A DNA stretch of 64,000 nt, taken from the NCBI RefSeq assembly GCF_002160825.1, contig NZ_NFLI01000007.1, positions 62,001 to 126,000 on the forward strand, read 5' to 3'. The first letter of the stretch is position 1, and each line of letters starts with the position of its first letter. Below are positions 27,658-37,242 of this stretch, piece by piece. The notes below the pieces were generated by a model. It did no database searches and was not told where the DNA came from. It was given only the letters and a program-made list of their open reading frames with translations. The position numbers and the translations under genes were made by a program. Origin of the DNA: Lachnoclostridium sp. An131 (GTDB lineage Bacteria; Bacillota; Clostridia; Lachnospirales; Lachnospiraceae).

Positions 27658-28606
27658 AAGGGACACCAGAGGCAAGGACGGAAGAGAAGAGAATATCCGA
27701 AAGGAGTCCTTGCAGGAGGAACTTCTGACGGAAGCTTTCGGCGCCTGCATGGAAGAACAGCTGAGCTTCATTCCTCCGGAGAGAGAGATCGCCCGCATGC
27801 ATACCTTTTCCGACAGGTTTACGGCGGCCATGGAGGAGCTCTGCCGGACAAACGGAAAGCTGAAAAAGCGTGAGATGACCAGAAGAGAGTTTGTCTTTGG
27901 CTTCAATAAGATCGCGGCCTGTATCCTGCTGATGCTGGTGGTGGGAGGAGCCTGTGTGGGCGGTTACCTGATATCAGAGCATGGATTACCGGGGGCCGGC
28001 GCGGACAGCAGCAGCGCAGAGGTGGCTGAATCGACAGAGCAGGCGGCGGATATGGCAATGCCGGAGGAGGAGACAGCCTCGGGCGGCAGCTCTGTGGAGC
28101 AGGAAGCGGGAAGCGGAGAAGAGGATGCGGGGGCCGCTGCGGAAGAAGCAGAATTTATGGGCGGGACAGTTTTTCTGGCAGAGGAGCAGAAGCTTCCGGC
28201 AGGAACAGAAGAGATCAAGACGCTGGTTTCCAGTCCCGTGCTTGACCGGGATGCGGAGACGGTAAAGGTCACAATCGGAAATCTGAGCGAAAATACAGTC
28301 TCATACAGTACGGAGATGGAGCTTCAGGTATATCTGGAAGGAGCATGGTACGTGGTTCCAAAGACAGGACAGAGCGCCGGAGAACAGGAAGAAGGGCAGA
28401 AGGACGGCCAGATTGAGCTGGAGGCTGGTATGGCTCAGGATGAAGAAATACAGCTTGCAGACTATGCGCTCGATTATGAGGCTGAGAAATACCGTGTTGT
28501 GACCTATGTGGACGGCATGCCGTTTGGCTCAGAATTCTGGTTTGAAACACTGGAAGAAGGACTGGAGGAGGTTCTGGAAAGCACCCTGGACGAACCGGAG
28601 CAGTAA
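27644..28606 (+). CDS. Membrane-anchored putative anti-sigma factor with Ig-like C-terminal domain
   Basis: A 320-residue protein with a cytoplasmic N-terminal half of about 85 residues, a transmembrane segment (IAACILLMLVVGGACVGGYL), a long acidic Ala/Glu/Ser linker and a C-terminal beta-rich domain. The last resembles a bacterial Ig-like (Big_14-type) module: VTIGNLSENTVSYSTEMELQ, GAWYVVPKTG and EKYRVVTYVDG. It starts at GTG 27644 with GGAGGTGG upstream, inside the sigma gene. Topology and overlap make it the likely inhibitor of the ECF factor, with the outer domain sensing or sitting in the wall. The anti-sigma role is inferred. Confidence 0.75.
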   Translation: MQGDKRDTRGKDGREENIRKESLQEELLTEAFGACMEEQLSFIPPEREIARMHTFSDRFTAAMEELCRTNGKLKKREMTRREFVFGFNKIAACILLMLVVGGACVGGYLISEHGLPGAGADSSSAEVAESTEQAADMAMPEEETASGGSSVEQEAGSGEEDAGAAAEEAEFMGGTVFLAEEQKLPAGTEEIKTLVSSPVLDRDAETVKVTIGNLSENTVSYSTEMELQVYLEGAWYVVPKTGQSAGEQEEGQKDGQIELEAGMAQDEEIQLADYALDYEAEKYRVVTYVDGMPFGSEFWFETLEEGLEEVLESTLDEPEQ

Positions 28607-28664
28607 GCTCCATAAGAGGGCGCTTAAGGTACGCGGGATCTTTGGCGCCAAGGGAGGGATGGCA

Positions 28665-29669
28665 ATGAAAAGGAGATATGGGATTTTGGCAGCAGTCATG
28701 GCGGTTTTGCTGGCAGCCGGCTGCGGCGGGGCGGGAGATTCGACATCTGCGGTGAGCCAGTCGTCCGGTAACGGTGCGGCATATGATACGGCAGCGCCGG
28801 AGGAGGGCTGGACAGAGGAAGAAGTGGCAGAATCGACGGAATTGGCTGCGGACGGCGGGCAGATCACAGCTTCAACAGGAATCGATGGCGTGGAGTCTTC
28901 GGAACAGAAGCTGATCAAGACCGTATCGCTTACCATGGAGACCAGGGAATTTGACACGCTGCTGGAAAATATTCAGGCAAAGACGGCAGAATGCGGCGGA
29001 TATGTGGAATCCTCAGAGATTTCGGGACTCAGCTATTATAATACGAACGGCTACCGGTATGCCTGGATGACGCTGCGGATTCCTGCCGGCAGACTGGACG
29101 AATTTATCACTGTAGTCAGCGGCCTTGGAAATGTTACAAGTAAGAACGAGTCCGTGCAGGACGTGACGCTTCAGTACGTGGACGTAGAGAGCCATATTGC
29201 GGCGCTGGAGACAGAAGAGAGCCGCCTTCTGGAGCTGATGGAGCAGGCGGAGAGCATGGAGGATATCATCACGATAGAGAGCCGGCTGTCAGAAATCCGG
29301 TATGAGCTGCAGTCCTATGAATCGAGGCTCCGCACCTATGACAACCAGGTGGATTACAGCACTGTGACAGTGAGCATAGACGAGGTGGACCGTGAGACGG
29401 TGATTGAAGAGGATCCGGGCTTTTTTGGTGAGATTCGCATGCGTCTTTCGGACAATTTCTATGAGATAGGACAGGGCCTGCGGAATTTTGGCGTATGGTT
29501 CATCAGCTCCCTGCCGTATCTGGTTCTAATCTGTGCGGTAGTATGGATTGTGGTGCGCCTGCTGCAAAAGCTGATTTGGAAAAAGCCTTTCTTCCGGAGA
29601 AAGAAGAAAGAGGCCTTGGAAGGAAAGGCGGAAGAAAAAGCAGATGACAAACCGGAGCTGAAAAGCTGA
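28665..29669 (+). CDS. DUF4349 domain lipoprotein
   Basis: A 334-residue lipoprotein: signal peptide with lipobox LLAAGC (Cys near residue 20), an acidic Ser-rich spacer, the DUF4349 domain with a coiled coil (SLTMETREFDTLLENIQAK, LRIPAGRLDEFITVVSGLG, ALETEESRLLELMEQAESME), and a C-terminal transmembrane helix (LPYLVLICAVVWIVVRLLQ) with a basic tail. DUF4349 proteins are membrane-associated and of unknown function, often next to anti-sigma genes. The ATG at 28665 suits the GGGAGGG site better than the ATG at 28659. Third gene of the ECF operon. Confidence 0.85.
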   Translation: MKRRYGILAAVMAVLLAAGCGGAGDSTSAVSQSSGNGAAYDTAAPEEGWTEEEVAESTELAADGGQITASTGIDGVESSEQKLIKTVSLTMETREFDTLLENIQAKTAECGGYVESSEISGLSYYNTNGYRYAWMTLRIPAGRLDEFITVVSGLGNVTSKNESVQDVTLQYVDVESHIAALETEESRLLELMEQAESMEDIITIESRLSEIRYELQSYESRLRTYDNQVDYSTVTVSIDEVDRETVIEEDPGFFGEIRMRLSDNFYEIGQGLRNFGVWFISSLPYLVLICAVVWIVVRLLQKLIWKKPFFRRKKKEALEGKAEEKADDKPELKS

Positions 29670-29694
29670 GACAGCAAAATAAGGAAGGCTTGAA

Positions 29695-29731
29695 CGGAGA
29701 TATCTGTTTGATACAGATATCTCCGGATTTT
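29695..29731 (+). terminator. Terminator of the ECF sigma operon
   Basis: CGGAGATATCTGT (29695-29707) and its perfect 13-bp complement (29713-29725) surround a 5-base loop and are followed by GATTTTTT. Confidence 0.85.
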
Positions 29732-29837
29732 TTGCAGCGGCTTCTTGCCAATGAAAGAGAATGTCTGCTATAATAGCACTATATTCATAATAGGGGAATA
29801 GTGACATTTTACGGCTGAACAGAGCGGAAAGGCAGGC

Positions 29838-31859
29838 ATGAGAATGAAAAGACTGGATGAAGGTTTTCAGTACAGCGTCAAGGATGGGACTTATCATGGA
29901 CTAGGAGTGCAGAAGCTGGGAGATGATATTTGCTTTACGATTGCAGTGCCTGATCGAAAACGGTGCAGCCTTTTGTTATATAAACGGGGAGAAAAAGAGG
30001 CAGCGGCTTCGATTCCCATGGGGAGCTCTTCGCGGTATGGAGATTTGCGTTCTGTGATGATTGAAAAGCTTCCGGTTGAGGAATACGAATATAATTATCT
30101 GGTTGATGGACAGGTTGTGACGGATCCATATGCGCTTATGATTTGCGGACGGGAAAGCTGGGGAAGAGCTCCGAAGGGCGAAGGGGCGCTTCGGGGAAGA
30201 GCGGTGTTTGACGCTTATGACTGGCAGGGCGACGCGCCTCTTCAGATTCCCTGGTCAGAGGTAGTCGTCTACGCCACACATGTGAGAGGCTTTACAAAGC
30301 ATGCCTCTTCCGGAGTAAAGGCAAAGGGTACCTTTGCGGGAATTGCAGAAAAGATTCCCTATCTGAAGGAGCTTGGGATCAATCAGCTGGAGCTGATGCC
30401 GGTATATGAATTTGCCGAGGTGGAGCCGTGGGATGAAAAGCGTCCGCCTCTGCGCCGGCCCGGGAACGGGCAGACAGAGCTTTTGAACTACTGGGGCTAT
30501 GCGGATGCTTATTATTTTGCGCCAAAAGCCTCCTATTCTGCCTCCGGAGATCCGGTGCGGGAGTTTAAGGATCTGGTCAGGAAGCTGCATGAGAATGGAA
30601 TTGAGCTGGTGCTGGAGTTCCATTTTCCGAGAGGGACGCGGACAGCCCTTGCCCTGGACTGTGTCCGCCACTGGGTTCTGGAATATCATATTGATGGGAT
30701 CCATGTAAACAGGGATCAGGCTCCGGTGGAGGCCCTGGCACAGGATCCGCTTTTGAGCCACACGAAAATTATGACAGAGAGCTTTCGTCTGGATGAAATC
30801 TATGAGGAACGCCGCATCCCGAATTTCCGGAACCTGGCGGAGTACAACGATGGATTTATGCTGGACGTCCGGCGTTTCCTGAAGGGGGACGAGGGCCAGC
30901 TGGTTCCGTTTACCTGGCGGGCCAGAAGGAATCCCGCAGAATATGCCGTGATCAATTATATGGCGAACCATAACGGTTTCACGCTGATGGATGCGGTATC
31001 CTATGACGAAAAGCACAATGAAGCAAACGGAGAAGAAAATCACGACGGTACGGATTTTAATTACAGCTGGAACTGCGGCGAAGAAGGAGCAAGCCGGAAA
31101 AAGCGGACGCTGTCGCTTCGGGCTCGGCAGCTTCGAAATGCTTTTGTACTGCTGCTTTTGAGTCAGGGTACGCCTCTGATTTATGGCGGAGATGAAATGG
31201 GAAATTCCCAGTCCGGCAATAACAATGTCTATTGTCAGGACAACGAGCTGTCCTGGGTAAACTGGAAGACGGGAAAGACCTTTGGTTTTCTGACAGAATA
31301 TGTGAAAAAGCTGATTGCATTCCGGAAGAAGCATCCTGTTTTTCACCAAAAGCAGGAGCTGCGTATGACAGATTACCTGTCCTGCGGCCATCCGGATCTT
31401 TCTTACCACGGGAAGAGGGCGTGGCTTGGTGATTTTGAAAACTACAGCCGGAGCGTGGGCATTTTCTATGGAGGAGATTATATAGAAGCCAATTCCGGAG
31501 GAAAGGAAACAGACAGCTTCTTTTATGTGGCATACAATATGCATTGGATTCCGCATGAATTTGCACTCCCCCATCTTCCGGGGAACGGCAAATGGAAAAT
31601 CGCTGTCGATACCGGAGTCGAAGGGACGGCAGGCATTTACGAGGAGGGGAAGGAGCCTCTGCTTTCTGATCAGAGGATGATCGTTGTGCCGGAGCGGACG
31701 ATTCTTGTTCTGACTGGAAGGGGCAGGATAGAAAACAAGCCGGAAGGGAAGAAAAAAGCCGGGACAGCGGCAAGACAGAAAAGGTCTGGAAGCTCCGGAA
31801 AGCCGGGAAAAACGGAAAAAACAGAAAAGACGGAACAGAACAGGATTGAAACATCATGA
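29838..31859 (+). CDS. GH13 debranching-enzyme-like protein with degenerate active site
   Basis: A 673-residue protein aligning with GlgX/TreX glycogen debranching enzymes: N-terminal CBM48-like beta domain (residues 1-130), then a GH13 barrel. It keeps HNEANGEEN, TPLIYGGDEMGNSQ and NNVYCQDNELSWVNW. However, region II reads DGIHVNRDQ instead of DGFRFDLA, so the nucleophile Asp is N291 and the invariant Arg is His. Region IV reads ANHNGFTL, so the stabilising Asp is N379. Region I lacks DVVYNH. Only the acid/base Glu position (E314) remains. It is probably inactive as a glycosidase and may bind glycans. The tail (last 45 residues) is Lys/Thr/Gly-rich, low complexity. Confidence 0.85.
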   Translation: MRMKRLDEGFQYSVKDGTYHGLGVQKLGDDICFTIAVPDRKRCSLLLYKRGEKEAAASIPMGSSSRYGDLRSVMIEKLPVEEYEYNYLVDGQVVTDPYALMICGRESWGRAPKGEGALRGRAVFDAYDWQGDAPLQIPWSEVVVYATHVRGFTKHASSGVKAKGTFAGIAEKIPYLKELGINQLELMPVYEFAEVEPWDEKRPPLRRPGNGQTELLNYWGYADAYYFAPKASYSASGDPVREFKDLVRKLHENGIELVLEFHFPRGTRTALALDCVRHWVLEYHIDGIHVNRDQAPVEALAQDPLLSHTKIMTESFRLDEIYEERRIPNFRNLAEYNDGFMLDVRRFLKGDEGQLVPFTWRARRNPAEYAVINYMANHNGFTLMDAVSYDEKHNEANGEENHDGTDFNYSWNCGEEGASRKKRTLSLRARQLRNAFVLLLLSQGTPLIYGGDEMGNSQSGNNNVYCQDNELSWVNWKTGKTFGFLTEYVKKLIAFRKKHPVFHQKQELRMTDYLSCGHPDLSYHGKRAWLGDFENYSRSVGIFYGGDYIEANSGGKETDSFFYVAYNMHWIPHEFALPHLPGNGKWKIAVDTGVEGTAGIYEEGKEPLLSDQRMIVVPERTILVLTGRGRIENKPEGKKKAGTAARQKRSGSSGKPGKTEKTEKTEQNRIETS

Positions 31860-32428
31860 AGGCTTGGAAACATTTCTGTACAATTACACACCACAAAATT
31901 CTGGTGATGAAGCATTGCTTCCGGATTGGGCTCTACTGGCAGGGGCTGACGCATGATTTGTCCAAATATTCGCCGGCGGAGTTTATTCCCGGATGCAGGT
32001 ATTATCAGGGCTACCGGAGCCCGAACAATGCGGAGCGGGAGGCAAAGGGCTATTCTTCTGCCTGGCTCCATCATAAGGGAAGGAACAGGCATCATTACGA
32101 ATACTGGATTGATTACAGCCTGGGACCGGTAAAGGGAATGGCGGGCATGAAGATGCCCAACCGCTATGTAGCGGAGATGATGATGGACCGGATCGCGGCG
32201 TCGAAGATTTACGAGGGTGAAAAATATACCCAGCATCAGCCCCTGGAATATTATGAAAAGGGAAAGGATTCCTACATGATTCATGACGAGACCCGGGAAC
32301 TGCTGGAATACCTTCTTCATCTGCTGGATGAAGAGGGAGAGGAAGCGCTGTTTTCTTTTATCAGGAAGGAGATTGTAGGGAAAAAGGAATATCCGAAGCT
32401 GCCGCGGAAGAAAAATGTGGAAAAGTGA
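31856..32428 (+). CDS. DUF5662 family protein
   Basis: A 190-residue protein of the DUF5662 type, with the block LYWQGLTHDLSKYSPAEF near the N-terminus and HHKGRNRHHYEYWIDY near the middle. The His/Asp spacing resembles an HD-like metal-dependent phosphohydrolase, but the activity is unknown. It overlaps the GH13-like gene by 4 bases (ATGA), so the two are translated together. Family named from memory of the motif; role unassigned. Confidence 0.8.
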   Translation: MKAWKHFCTITHHKILVMKHCFRIGLYWQGLTHDLSKYSPAEFIPGCRYYQGYRSPNNAEREAKGYSSAWLHHKGRNRHHYEYWIDYSLGPVKGMAGMKMPNRYVAEMMMDRIAASKIYEGEKYTQHQPLEYYEKGKDSYMIHDETRELLEYLLHLLDEEGEEALFSFIRKEIVGKKEYPKLPRKKNVEK

Positions 32429-32555
32429 AAAGAAAAAGAGGAATCCGGAGATAAACGCAGAATAAATATAATAGAGGGAGGATTGCTGCTTCAGGGTTAC
32501 TGTCCGTACCCGCGCCGCAAAAATGCGGCAGGCGGGGAGAAAAAGAGGAGGAGCC

Positions 32556-33563
32556 ATGACAATTCGGGAACGTACGGAACAATGGGAAAGCGAATACTTA
32601 AGTCCTTATGCGGCTTTAAGCAGGGATTCCAGGGGAAGGGACGTCTATGAGGCGCCCTGCGATATCCGGCCTGTCTATCAGAGGGACAGGGACCGGATTC
32701 TGCACTGCAAATCCTTCCGGCGGCTGAAGCATAAGACGCAGGTATTTCTGACGCCCAGAGGCGATCACTACCGGACACGGCTTACCCATACGCTGGAGGT
32801 TTCACAGAATGCCAGGACTATTGCAAAGGCGCTGAGGCTGAACGAGGATTTGACCGAGGCCATTGCCCTGGGCCATGATTTGGGTCATACGCCCTTTGGA
32901 CATGCCGGTGAGCGGGCGCTGAACAAGCTCTGCAGCCAGGGCTTTGCCCATTACCGCCAGAGTGTGCGGGTCGTGGAGAAGCTGGAAAAGGGCGGGAAGG
33001 GGCTGAATCTGACCGTGGAGGTGCGGGATGGAATCCTGAATCACAGAACCAGCGGCCACCCCTCTACGCTGGAGGGCAGGATTGTGCGTCTCTCTGATAA
33101 GATAGCCTACATCAACCATGACATTGACGACGCGATCCGCGGAGAGATTCTGGAGGAGGAGGACATCCCGCGGAAATACCGGGAGGTTCTGGGCTTTTCC
33201 ACAAAAGAGCGGCTGAATACCATGGTGCACGATATTATCGCACACAGTCTGGACAAGCCGGATATCCGGATGTCGGAAGAGGTGGAGAGAGCCATGCAGG
33301 AGCTCCGAAGCTTTATGTTTGACAGCGTGTATACAAATCCGAAGGCCAAGGGCGAGGAAAAAAAGGCCCAGAATATGCTGGAGGGGCTGTTTTCCCATTA
33401 TATGGACCACCCGGAGGATATGTCGGAGGAATACCGGGAGATGCTGGAAAAGGAGACGGATCCGAAGGAGATCGTGGTCTGTGATTACATATCGGGCATG
33501 ACGGATCAGTATGCGATCTATAAATTTGAAGAATATTTTGTGCCAAAGGCATGGAATGCATAA
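32556..33563 (+). CDS. dgt: Deoxyguanosinetriphosphate triphosphohydrolase-like protein
   Basis: A 335-residue HD-domain dNTP triphosphohydrolase that cleaves dNTPs to nucleoside and triphosphate. Seen: SFRRLKHKTQVFL, the metal motif TRLTHTLEVSQNAR, LGHDLGHTPFGHAGE and DKIAYINHDIDDAI. ATG 32556 follows AGAGGAGGAG. It precedes dnaG, a frequent Firmicutes pairing that links dNTP control with replication. Substrate range cannot be set by eye. Confidence 0.92.
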   Translation: MTIRERTEQWESEYLSPYAALSRDSRGRDVYEAPCDIRPVYQRDRDRILHCKSFRRLKHKTQVFLTPRGDHYRTRLTHTLEVSQNARTIAKALRLNEDLTEAIALGHDLGHTPFGHAGERALNKLCSQGFAHYRQSVRVVEKLEKGGKGLNLTVEVRDGILNHRTSGHPSTLEGRIVRLSDKIAYINHDIDDAIRGEILEEEDIPRKYREVLGFSTKERLNTMVHDIIAHSLDKPDIRMSEEVERAMQELRSFMFDSVYTNPKAKGEEKKAQNMLEGLFSHYMDHPEDMSEEYREMLEKETDPKEIVVCDYISGMTDQYAIYKFEEYFVPKAWNA

Positions 33564-33578
33564 GGTGACGGTTAAGAC

Positions 33579-35345
33579 ATGTATTATTCAGAGGATTTGA
33601 TTGAGGAGGTACGGTCCAGGAATGATATTGTGGATGTGATTTCGGGCTATGTACGGCTTCAGAGAAGAGGCTCCAGCTATTTTGGCCTCTGTCCGTTCCA
33701 CAATGAGAAGTCCCCGTCCTTTTCGGTGTCGCCTGGCAAGCAGATGTATTACTGCTTTGGATGCGGTGCGGGCGGCAATGTGTTTACTTTTTTGATGGAA
33801 TATGAGAATTACACCTTTCCGGAAGCGGTCAAGACACTGGCAGACCGCTGCGGCGTGGAGCTGCCGGAGGTGGAATATTCAGAAGAAGCCAGAAGGCAGG
33901 CGGACCTAAAGAGCCGGCTTCTGGAAATACAGAAAAAGGCAGCCAGGTACTACTATTATGAGCTCCGGCAGAAGAAGGGGCGGGCAGCCTACGAGTACCT
34001 GAAGGGGCGTGCCTTAAGCGATGAGACAATCAAGCGGTTCGGACTGGGATATTCCGGTCAGCAGAGCCGGGAGATGTACCAGTATCTGAAGCATGAGGGA
34101 TACTCAGATGCGCTCCTGAAGGAATCCGGACTGTTCAGCATGGATGAGAAAAGCGGCTTTTATGATAAATTCTGGAACCGGGTCATGTTCCCGATTATGG
34201 ATGTAAATAACCGGGTCATCGGCTTCGGAGGACGTGTCATGGGAGACGCGAAGCCAAAATACCTGAATTCACCGGAGACAAGGATCTTTGACAAGAGCCG
34301 CAATCTCTATGGGCTGAACTTTGCCAGGAGTTCAAGAAAACCAAATCTTATCATCTGCGAAGGCTATATGGATGTGATTTCCATGCATCAGGCGGGCTTT
34401 AACCAGGCGGTAGCATCCCTGGGAACTGCGCTGACCGTGCAGCAGTCCCTGCTGATGAAGCGCTATACAAATGAGGTCCTGGTGACCTATGACAGCGATG
34501 AGGCTGGAACGAAGGCGGCTCTCCGGGCGATTCCGATTCTCCGGGAGGCGGGGCTTTCCGTCCGGGTTATCAATATGAAGCCGTATAAGGATCCGGATGA
34601 ATTTATCAAGGCTCTGGGGACGGAGGCCTTTCAGGAGAGGATCGATCAGGCTCAGAGCAGCTTCCTCTTTGAGGTGGAGGTGCTGGAGCGCGGCTACAAC
34701 CTGAGGGATCCGGCTGCAAAGACAGCATTTTTTGATGAGACAGCCAAAAAGCTTCTTTCTTTTTCTGACGAGCTGGAGAGGAACAATTACATAGAGGCCG
34801 TAGCGGAAAAATACGGCGTAGCCTATGAAACGCTGCGGCGAAGGGTGAACCAGCTGGGAATGGTGATGGGCGGGACGGCGCCAAAGCCGAAGCCCAGGGA
34901 GCTCTCCGGACAGAAGAAGCCAAGGGAGGAGGGCACAGCCGCATCCCAGAAGCTATTGCTTACCTGGGCGATCTCAGATCCGGATTATTTCCGGGCAATC
35001 CGCCGCTATATCACCCCCGGGGATTTTACAGTTCCCCTTTACCGGGAAATAGCGGAGCTTCTCTGGGAACAGCAGGAAAAGGGGCAGCTGAATCCTGCAG
35101 GGATTTTAAACCGGTTTGAAAACGCAGAGGAGCAGAGAGAGGCCGCCGCAGTCTTTAACGCGGTGCTCAAAGAAGTGGAAACAAGGGAAGAGATAGAAAA
35201 GGCTCTTCAGGAAACTGTATATAAGGTGAAGCAGGAGGCTCTGAACAAAAGAGCCCGGGAGCTTGCCCCTTCTGATATGGAAGGGCTTCAGCGGCTTGTG
35301 ATGGACAGGCGTGAGCTGGAGAAACTGCATATTTCATTGGATTAA
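33579..35345 (+). CDS. dnaG: DNA primase
   Basis: A 588-residue primase that makes RNA primers at the replication fork. The CHC2 zinc finger uses C38, H41, C59 and C62 (LCPFH and CFGCG). The catalytic core follows (YLKGRALSDETIKRFGLGY, RVMFPIMD, FGGRVMGDAKPKYLNSPET) with the TOPRIM motif ICEGYMDVISMHQAGF and VTYDSDEAGTKAA, then a C-terminal helicase-interaction domain. It starts 15 bases after dgt and leads into rpoD, the classic macromolecular synthesis operon. Confidence 0.97.
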   Translation: MYYSEDLIEEVRSRNDIVDVISGYVRLQRRGSSYFGLCPFHNEKSPSFSVSPGKQMYYCFGCGAGGNVFTFLMEYENYTFPEAVKTLADRCGVELPEVEYSEEARRQADLKSRLLEIQKKAARYYYYELRQKKGRAAYEYLKGRALSDETIKRFGLGYSGQQSREMYQYLKHEGYSDALLKESGLFSMDEKSGFYDKFWNRVMFPIMDVNNRVIGFGGRVMGDAKPKYLNSPETRIFDKSRNLYGLNFARSSRKPNLIICEGYMDVISMHQAGFNQAVASLGTALTVQQSLLMKRYTNEVLVTYDSDEAGTKAALRAIPILREAGLSVRVINMKPYKDPDEFIKALGTEAFQERIDQAQSSFLFEVEVLERGYNLRDPAAKTAFFDETAKKLLSFSDELERNNYIEAVAEKYGVAYETLRRRVNQLGMVMGGTAPKPKPRELSGQKKPREEGTAASQKLLLTWAISDPDYFRAIRRYITPGDFTVPLYREIAELLWEQQEKGQLNPAGILNRFENAEEQREAAAVFNAVLKEVETREEIEKALQETVYKVKQEALNKRARELAPSDMEGLQRLVMDRRELEKLHISLD

Positions 35346-35383
35346 GGATAAAATACTAACAAGTTATGGAAGGATGGAACAAC

Positions 35384-36493
35384 ATGGACGAGAACGTAGC
35401 AAAGTTTGAAGAAAAACTGAAAGCGCTCCTGGTGATGGCGAAAAAGAAAAAGAATATCCTGGAGTATCAGGAGATCAGTGATTTCTTCGGAGATATGGAG
35501 CTGGACCCGGATCGGATGGAGAAAATCCTGGATTATCTGGAGGCTAACAATATTGACGTGCTTCGGATCACCGGAGACGGGGATGAGCCAGACGACGATC
35601 TGCTCCTGTCTGATGAGGATGACGTAGATGTTGAGCAAATCGATCTTTCCGTACCTGACGGAGTAAGCATTGAGGACCCGGTCCGCATGTACTTAAAGGA
35701 GATCGGAAAGGTGCCGCTTTTGAGCGCCGATGAGGAGATTGAGCTGGCGAAAAGAATGGAGCAGGGAGACGAGGATGCGAAAAAGCGTCTGGCGGAAGCA
35801 AACCTGCGTCTGGTGGTCAGTATCGCAAAGCGTTATGTGGGCCGCGGCATGCTGTTTCTCGATCTGATCCAGGAGGGAAATTTAGGCCTCATCAAGGCTG
35901 TGGAGAAATTTGATTACCGGAAGGGCTACAAGTTCAGTACCTATGCGACCTGGTGGATCCGGCAGGCGATCACGAGAGCCATCGCGGATCAGGCGCGTAC
36001 GATCCGTATTCCGGTTCATATGGTAGAGACGATCAACAAGCTGATCCGTGTATCCAGGCAGCTTTTGCAGGAGCTGGGGCGTGAGCCTACCCCGGAGGAG
36101 ATTGCAGAGGAAATGAAGCTTCCGGTGGAGCGTGTGCGGGAGATTCTGAAGATTTCCCAGGAGCCGGTATCTCTGGAGACGCCGATCGGCGAGGAAGAGG
36201 ACAGCCATCTGGGTGACTTCATTCAGGATGACAACGTGCCGGTGCCCTCTGACGCGGCTGCCTTTACCCTTTTGAAGGAGCAGCTGGTGGAGGTTTTAAG
36301 CACGCTGACAGACAGAGAGCAGAAGGTGCTCCGCCTGCGTTTTGGCCTCGATGACGGACGTGCCCGTACCCTGGAGGAGGTGGGCAAGGAGTTCAATGTA
36401 ACCCGTGAGCGTATCCGCCAGATTGAGGCGAAGGCGCTCAGAAAGCTGCGTCACCCGAGCCGCAGCAGAAAGCTGAAGGATTATCTGGACTGA
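35384..36493 (+). CDS. rpoD: Primary sigma factor RpoD (SigA)
   Basis: The housekeeping sigma factor, 369 residues. Seen: region 1.1 remnant, region 1.2 [17 protein letters not shown], region 2 ([40 protein letters not shown]), region 3 and region 4 ([36 protein letters not shown]). ATG 35384 follows AAGGATGG; an ATG at 35366 is in frame but poorly placed. Position after dnaG supports the housekeeping role over SigH or SigF types. Confidence 0.97.
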   Translation: MDENVAKFEEKLKALLVMAKKKKNILEYQEISDFFGDMELDPDRMEKILDYLEANNIDVLRITGDGDEPDDDLLLSDEDDVDVEQIDLSVPDGVSIEDPVRMYLKEIGKVPLLSADEEIELAKRMEQGDEDAKKRLAEANLRLVVSIAKRYVGRGMLFLDLIQEGNLGLIKAVEKFDYRKGYKFSTYATWWIRQAITRAIADQARTIRIPVHMVETINKLIRVSRQLLQELGREPTPEEIAEEMKLPVERVREILKISQEPVSLETPIGEEEDSHLGDFIQDDNVPVPSDAAAFTLLKEQLVEVLSTLTDREQKVLRLRFGLDDGRARTLEEVGKEFNVTRERIRQIEAKALRKLRHPSRSRKLKDYLD

Positions 36494-36497
36494 GAAA

Positions 36498-37229
36498 ATG
36501 AATATATCAAAACGACTGAACCGCCTGGCCGGCATGGTTACGGAGGGCAGCCGCCTGACAGATGTGGGGACAGATCATGGATATGTTCCCCTTTGTCTTT
36601 GCAGGCAGGGAAGGATCCCTTCCGCTATCGCCATGGATGTCAATGAAGGCCCGTTGCTGCGTGCGAAGGAGCATATCCGGGAAGCGGAGCTTGACACATA
36701 CATAGAGACAAGGCTTTCCGACGGACTGTCGGCCCTGAACCCTGGGGAAGCGGACACGGTGCTTATCGCCGGTATGGGTGGAAATTTAATGGAAAGAATT
36801 CTGGCGGACGGACAGGAGGCCCTGAAGACGGTGCAGGAGCTGGTGCTGCAGCCCCAGTCGGAGATCTGGAAGGTGCGCCGCTGGCTTTTTGAAAATGGAT
36901 GGGAGATTGTCTGCGAGGATATCGTGCTGGACGAAGGAAAGTATTATCCTATGTTCCGGGCTGTCAGGGGACAGGCTGGCAGGTACTCAGAGAGGGAGCT
37001 GTTGTTTGGAAGGGCAGCGGTTCAGCGGTCTCCGTCAGTCATGGCGGAATTTCTGGAAAAGCGCCTGGAAAATGCCGGAAGGATTCGAAAAGGACTTCCT
37101 GGAGAGACAGAGGATCCAAGAATTCAGAGAAGGAGCGCAGAGCTGGAGGAAGAAATTCATATGCTGAAGGAGACACTGCAGGAATATGAAGGGGACAGGC
37201 TGCCGGCGAAGGAGAAAAAGAAAGGATAA
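36498..37229 (+). CDS. trmK: tRNA (adenine-N1)-methyltransferase TrmK
   Basis: A 243-residue COG2384 SAM methyltransferase that makes m1A22 in tRNA. Seen: RLNRLAGMVTEGSRLTDVGT with the DHGY motif, AMDVNEGPL, LSDGLSAL and the catalytic-site IAGMGGNLM, plus LQPQSE and the C-terminal coiled-coil helix pair. It starts 4 bases after rpoD, giving the standard Firmicutes order rpoD-trmK-nif3. Confidence 0.93.
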   Translation: MNISKRLNRLAGMVTEGSRLTDVGTDHGYVPLCLCRQGRIPSAIAMDVNEGPLLRAKEHIREAELDTYIETRLSDGLSALNPGEADTVLIAGMGGNLMERILADGQEALKTVQELVLQPQSEIWKVRRWLFENGWEIVCEDIVLDEGKYYPMFRAVRGQAGRYSERELLFGRAAVQRSPSVMAEFLEKRLENAGRIRKGLPGETEDPRIQRRSAELEEEIHMLKETLQEYEGDRLPAKEKKKG

Positions 37230-37242
37230 AGGGCAGAGCAGT

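Noticed and set aside
30255-31574. Long minus-strand ORF (439 codons) across the GH13-like gene
   Set aside because: Antisense shadow of a gene with clear GH13 motifs; no ribosome site or recognisable motif.
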